This document shows positions 62,429 to 64,000 of a stretch of 64,000 bases of DNA, piece by piece. The translations under genes were made by a program, and so were the position numbers. The stretch comes from Tabrizicola soli (GTDB lineage Bacteria; Pseudomonadota; Alphaproteobacteria; Rhodobacterales; Rhodobacteraceae), in the NCBI RefSeq assembly GCF_015999335.1, contig NZ_JAEACP010000022.1, forward strand, positions 10,778 to 74,777, written 5' to 3'. How positions within the stretch are numbered: position 1 is the stretch's first letter; every line of letters begins with the position of its first letter. Below the pieces are notes generated by a model. That model was not told where the DNA came from. It saw nothing but the letters and a program-made list of their open reading frames with translations, and ran no database searches.

Positions 62429-64000
62429 ATGGAAGCGGCCTTGCAGGCACGGTGGAGCCTTGCGCTTCTGGGGGCGTTGGGCGGCGCGCTGATCTGGGCA
62501 TTGGGCGAGGCCGTCCCGCGCGGGTTTCTGGACGGCCGGCTGGCCCTGGCGCTGCATGCGGCGGTGGTGAGCTTCGTCCTTGCGGCGCTGGCCATGGCGG
62601 GCCCGATGGGCCTGGCGCGTGCGGCCGCCCGCGCCCTGGGGCCGGGGGTGCTGACGGGCGGGCTGGTCGGGCTGGTCGCCTTGCGCTTCGCCGCGGCCGA
62701 GGAGGTCTTTGCGGTCCCGATGCATCTTCTGGCGGCGCTGACCGTCGCCGGTCTGCCGGTGCCCTTCCTGATCGCGGCCGCCCGTCCGGGCTGGCGCGAC
62801 TATCCCGCGCTGTTCGAGGAAGCCTGGTCCATCGTCATCCGCCTTGCCGCCGCGCTGGCCTTCACGCTTCTGGTCTGGATCCTGGTGCTGCTGTCGGACC
62901 AGGTGCTGCGCATCGTCGGGATCGGCCTGCTGTCGCATCTGCTGGAGAACCGGCTGGCGGTCCTGGCGCTGGCCGGGGCGGCGCTGGGCCTTGGCATGGC
63001 CGTGGTCTGGGAACTGGCGGGACCGATCGCGCCGCAACTGGTGCTGCGGCTGTTGCGGCTCTTGTTGCCGGTGGTGCTGGCGGTGATGCTGGTGTTCCTT
63101 CTCGCCCTGCCGCTGCGCGGGTTCGAGCGGCTGGTGCTGGGGCTTTCGCCGGCGGCGCTGCTTCTGTCCATGGTCGCGGCCGGGGTGGCGCTGGTGGCGG
63201 TGGCGGTGGACCGCAGCGATGCCGAGGCGGCGCAGGGCCGGGCGATCCGCTGGGCGGCGCTGGGAATGGCGCTGGTCCTGCCGCTGGTCGCGGGGCTGGC
63301 GCTCTGGGCGCTGTGGCTGCGGGTCGGGCAGTACGGCTGGACGCCGGAGCGGCTGTTCCTGGCGCTGGGGGCGCTGATCGGGCTGGGCTACGGGCTGACC
63401 TATGCGATCGCGGTCCTGCGCGGGGCGGGCTGGATGGCGCGCATCCGGCGCGGCAACGTCGGGATGGCGCTGGCGGTGATCGCGGCCGCGGCGCTGTGGC
63501 TGACGCCGCTGTTCAACGCCGAGGCGATCTCGGCGCGGAACCAGGTGGAGCGGTTCCTCGCGGGCCGGACCGGGGTGGCGCAGCTCGACCTCTGGGCCTT
63601 CTCGCGCTGGGGCAAGCCGGGGGCGGCGGCGCTGGCGCGGCTGGAGGCTCTGGCGGCCGAGCCGGGCAACGAGGCGCTGGCGGCCCGGCTGCGCGGCGAG
63701 GACGATCCGGAGGGCACCGGGCGCGCCGAGGCGCTGGCCGGGCTGACCGCCCTTTTGCCGCTGCAGCCGCCGACCGCCACCGGCACGCGCGACATGATCC
63801 TCGCCGCGGCCGAGCCCTACCGGCTGCGCGACTGGGCCGGGGTCTGCGCCCTGAAGCTCGAGACCGGGCAGCCGGCCTGCGTCATGGTGGTGGCCGATCT
63901 TCTGCCCGCGATCCCCGGCGAGGAGGCGATCCTGGTGCTGGAACGCAGCCCCGGCGCGGCCGAGGCCATCGGTCTTTTCCTGAACGCGGACGGCTATCTG
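62429..64000 (+). CDS. DUF4153-type membrane protein (runs off the window)
   Basis: At least 524 residues from ATG 62429, in frame to the last base with no stop. The N-terminal ~340 residues form about ten to twelve hydrophobic helices (for example AFTLLVWILVLLSDQVLRIV). A C-terminal soluble part follows with QLDLWAFSRWGKPGAAALARL, resembling the DUF4153 family of uncharacterised proteobacterial membrane proteins. The 3' end lies beyond the window. Confidence 0.7.
   Translation, partial: MEAALQARWSLALLGALGGALIWALGEAVPRGFLDGRLALALHAAVVSFVLAALAMAGPMGLARAAARALGPGVLTGGLVGLVALRFAAAEEVFAVPMHLLAALTVAGLPVPFLIAAARPGWRDYPALFEEAWSIVIRLAAALAFTLLVWILVLLSDQVLRIVGIGLLSHLLENRLAVLALAGAALGLGMAVVWELAGPIAPQLVLRLLRLLLPVVLAVMLVFLLALPLRGFERLVLGLSPAALLLSMVAAGVALVAVAVDRSDAEAAQGRAIRWAALGMALVLPLVAGLALWALWLRVGQYGWTPERLFLALGALIGLGYGLTYAIAVLRGAGWMARIRRGNVGMALAVIAAAALWLTPLFNAEAISARNQVERFLAGRTGVAQLDLWAFSRWGKPGAAALARLEALAAEPGNEALAARLRGEDDPEGTGRAEALAGLTALLPLQPPTATGTRDMILAAAEPYRLRDWAGVCALKLETGQPACVMVVADLLPAIPGEEAILVLERSPGAAEAIGLFLNADGYL

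Overview
The window is a dense, very GC-rich stretch of chromosome from an alphaproteobacterium, almost certainly of the order Rhodobacterales (Rhodobacter/Paracoccus-like). The evidence is a SAM/SAH-type riboswitch in front of metK (a class largely confined to this order), a bacterial phosphatidylcholine synthase, a DUF1127 protein, LapA-, DUF484- and PepSY-type genes, the ybeY-corC-lnt-metK-trmB order, and many GTG/TTG starts. The genus cannot be named from the sequence alone. No rRNA, tRNA, CRISPR array, transposase or phage gene was seen. The first ~100 bases are homopolymer-rich and look like an assembly edge.

Layout. 175-5183: ybeY, corC, lnt, SAM/SAH riboswitch, metK, trmB. 5258-6294: a ykkC-family (guanidine-I/ppGpp/PRPP superfamily) riboswitch driving a DMT exporter. 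6364-13901: aroA, cmk, rpsA, ihfB and lapA, with surface-polysaccharide-type genes (TupA-like ATP-grasp, capsule-synthesis-like) and a YihY membrane protein interspersed. 13903-15937: trpF, trpB. 16109-17617: two secreted Asp-rich PepSY proteins and a membrane-tethered LuxR-type regulator, the best candidate for an undescribed system. 17618-25890: DUF2237, ileS (with an internal low-GC segment), ogt, a second DMT exporter, and the minus-strand block fsa, DUF484, xerC, pcs. 25991-32053: priA, an MFS transporter, msrA, prmA, and two small genes. 32343-44575: ruvCAB, an unknown gene, then ybgC-tolQRAB-pal-cpoB-tilS-ftsH. 44671-47023: corA, a tam-like methyltransferase, a MOSC protein. 47257-51097: fhs, a chorismate-mutase-like gene and two adjacent folD genes, the first lacking the usual catalytic Lys and Asp. 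51137-54247 (minus): PdeM and its Lhr-type helicase. 54612-58970: ymdB, an SLC13 permease, a small lipoprotein, yebC, a cold-shock protein. 59021-60597: divergent argP/argO. 60598-64000: a triple tandem repeat, a third DMT transporter, a GNAT acetyltransferase and a truncated DUF4153 membrane protein.

How the parts work together. Most of the window is housekeeping: translation and RNA maturation (ybeY, trmB, rpsA, ileS, tilS, prmA, yebC), envelope integrity (Tol-Pal, lnt, ftsH, pcs), recombination and restart (ruvCAB, xerC, priA, pdeM/lhr), one-carbon metabolism (metK, fhs, folD) and aromatic amino acids (aroA, trpF, trpB, a chorismate mutase). Intergenic spaces carry at least four families of short interspersed repeats: GTGCGC palindromes ending in CCTACG, CTCCTCG/GACTTCGTC inverted repeats, AT-rich TTTTCG-CGAAAA palindromes, and a GTATTT...CAAGA.GAA motif.
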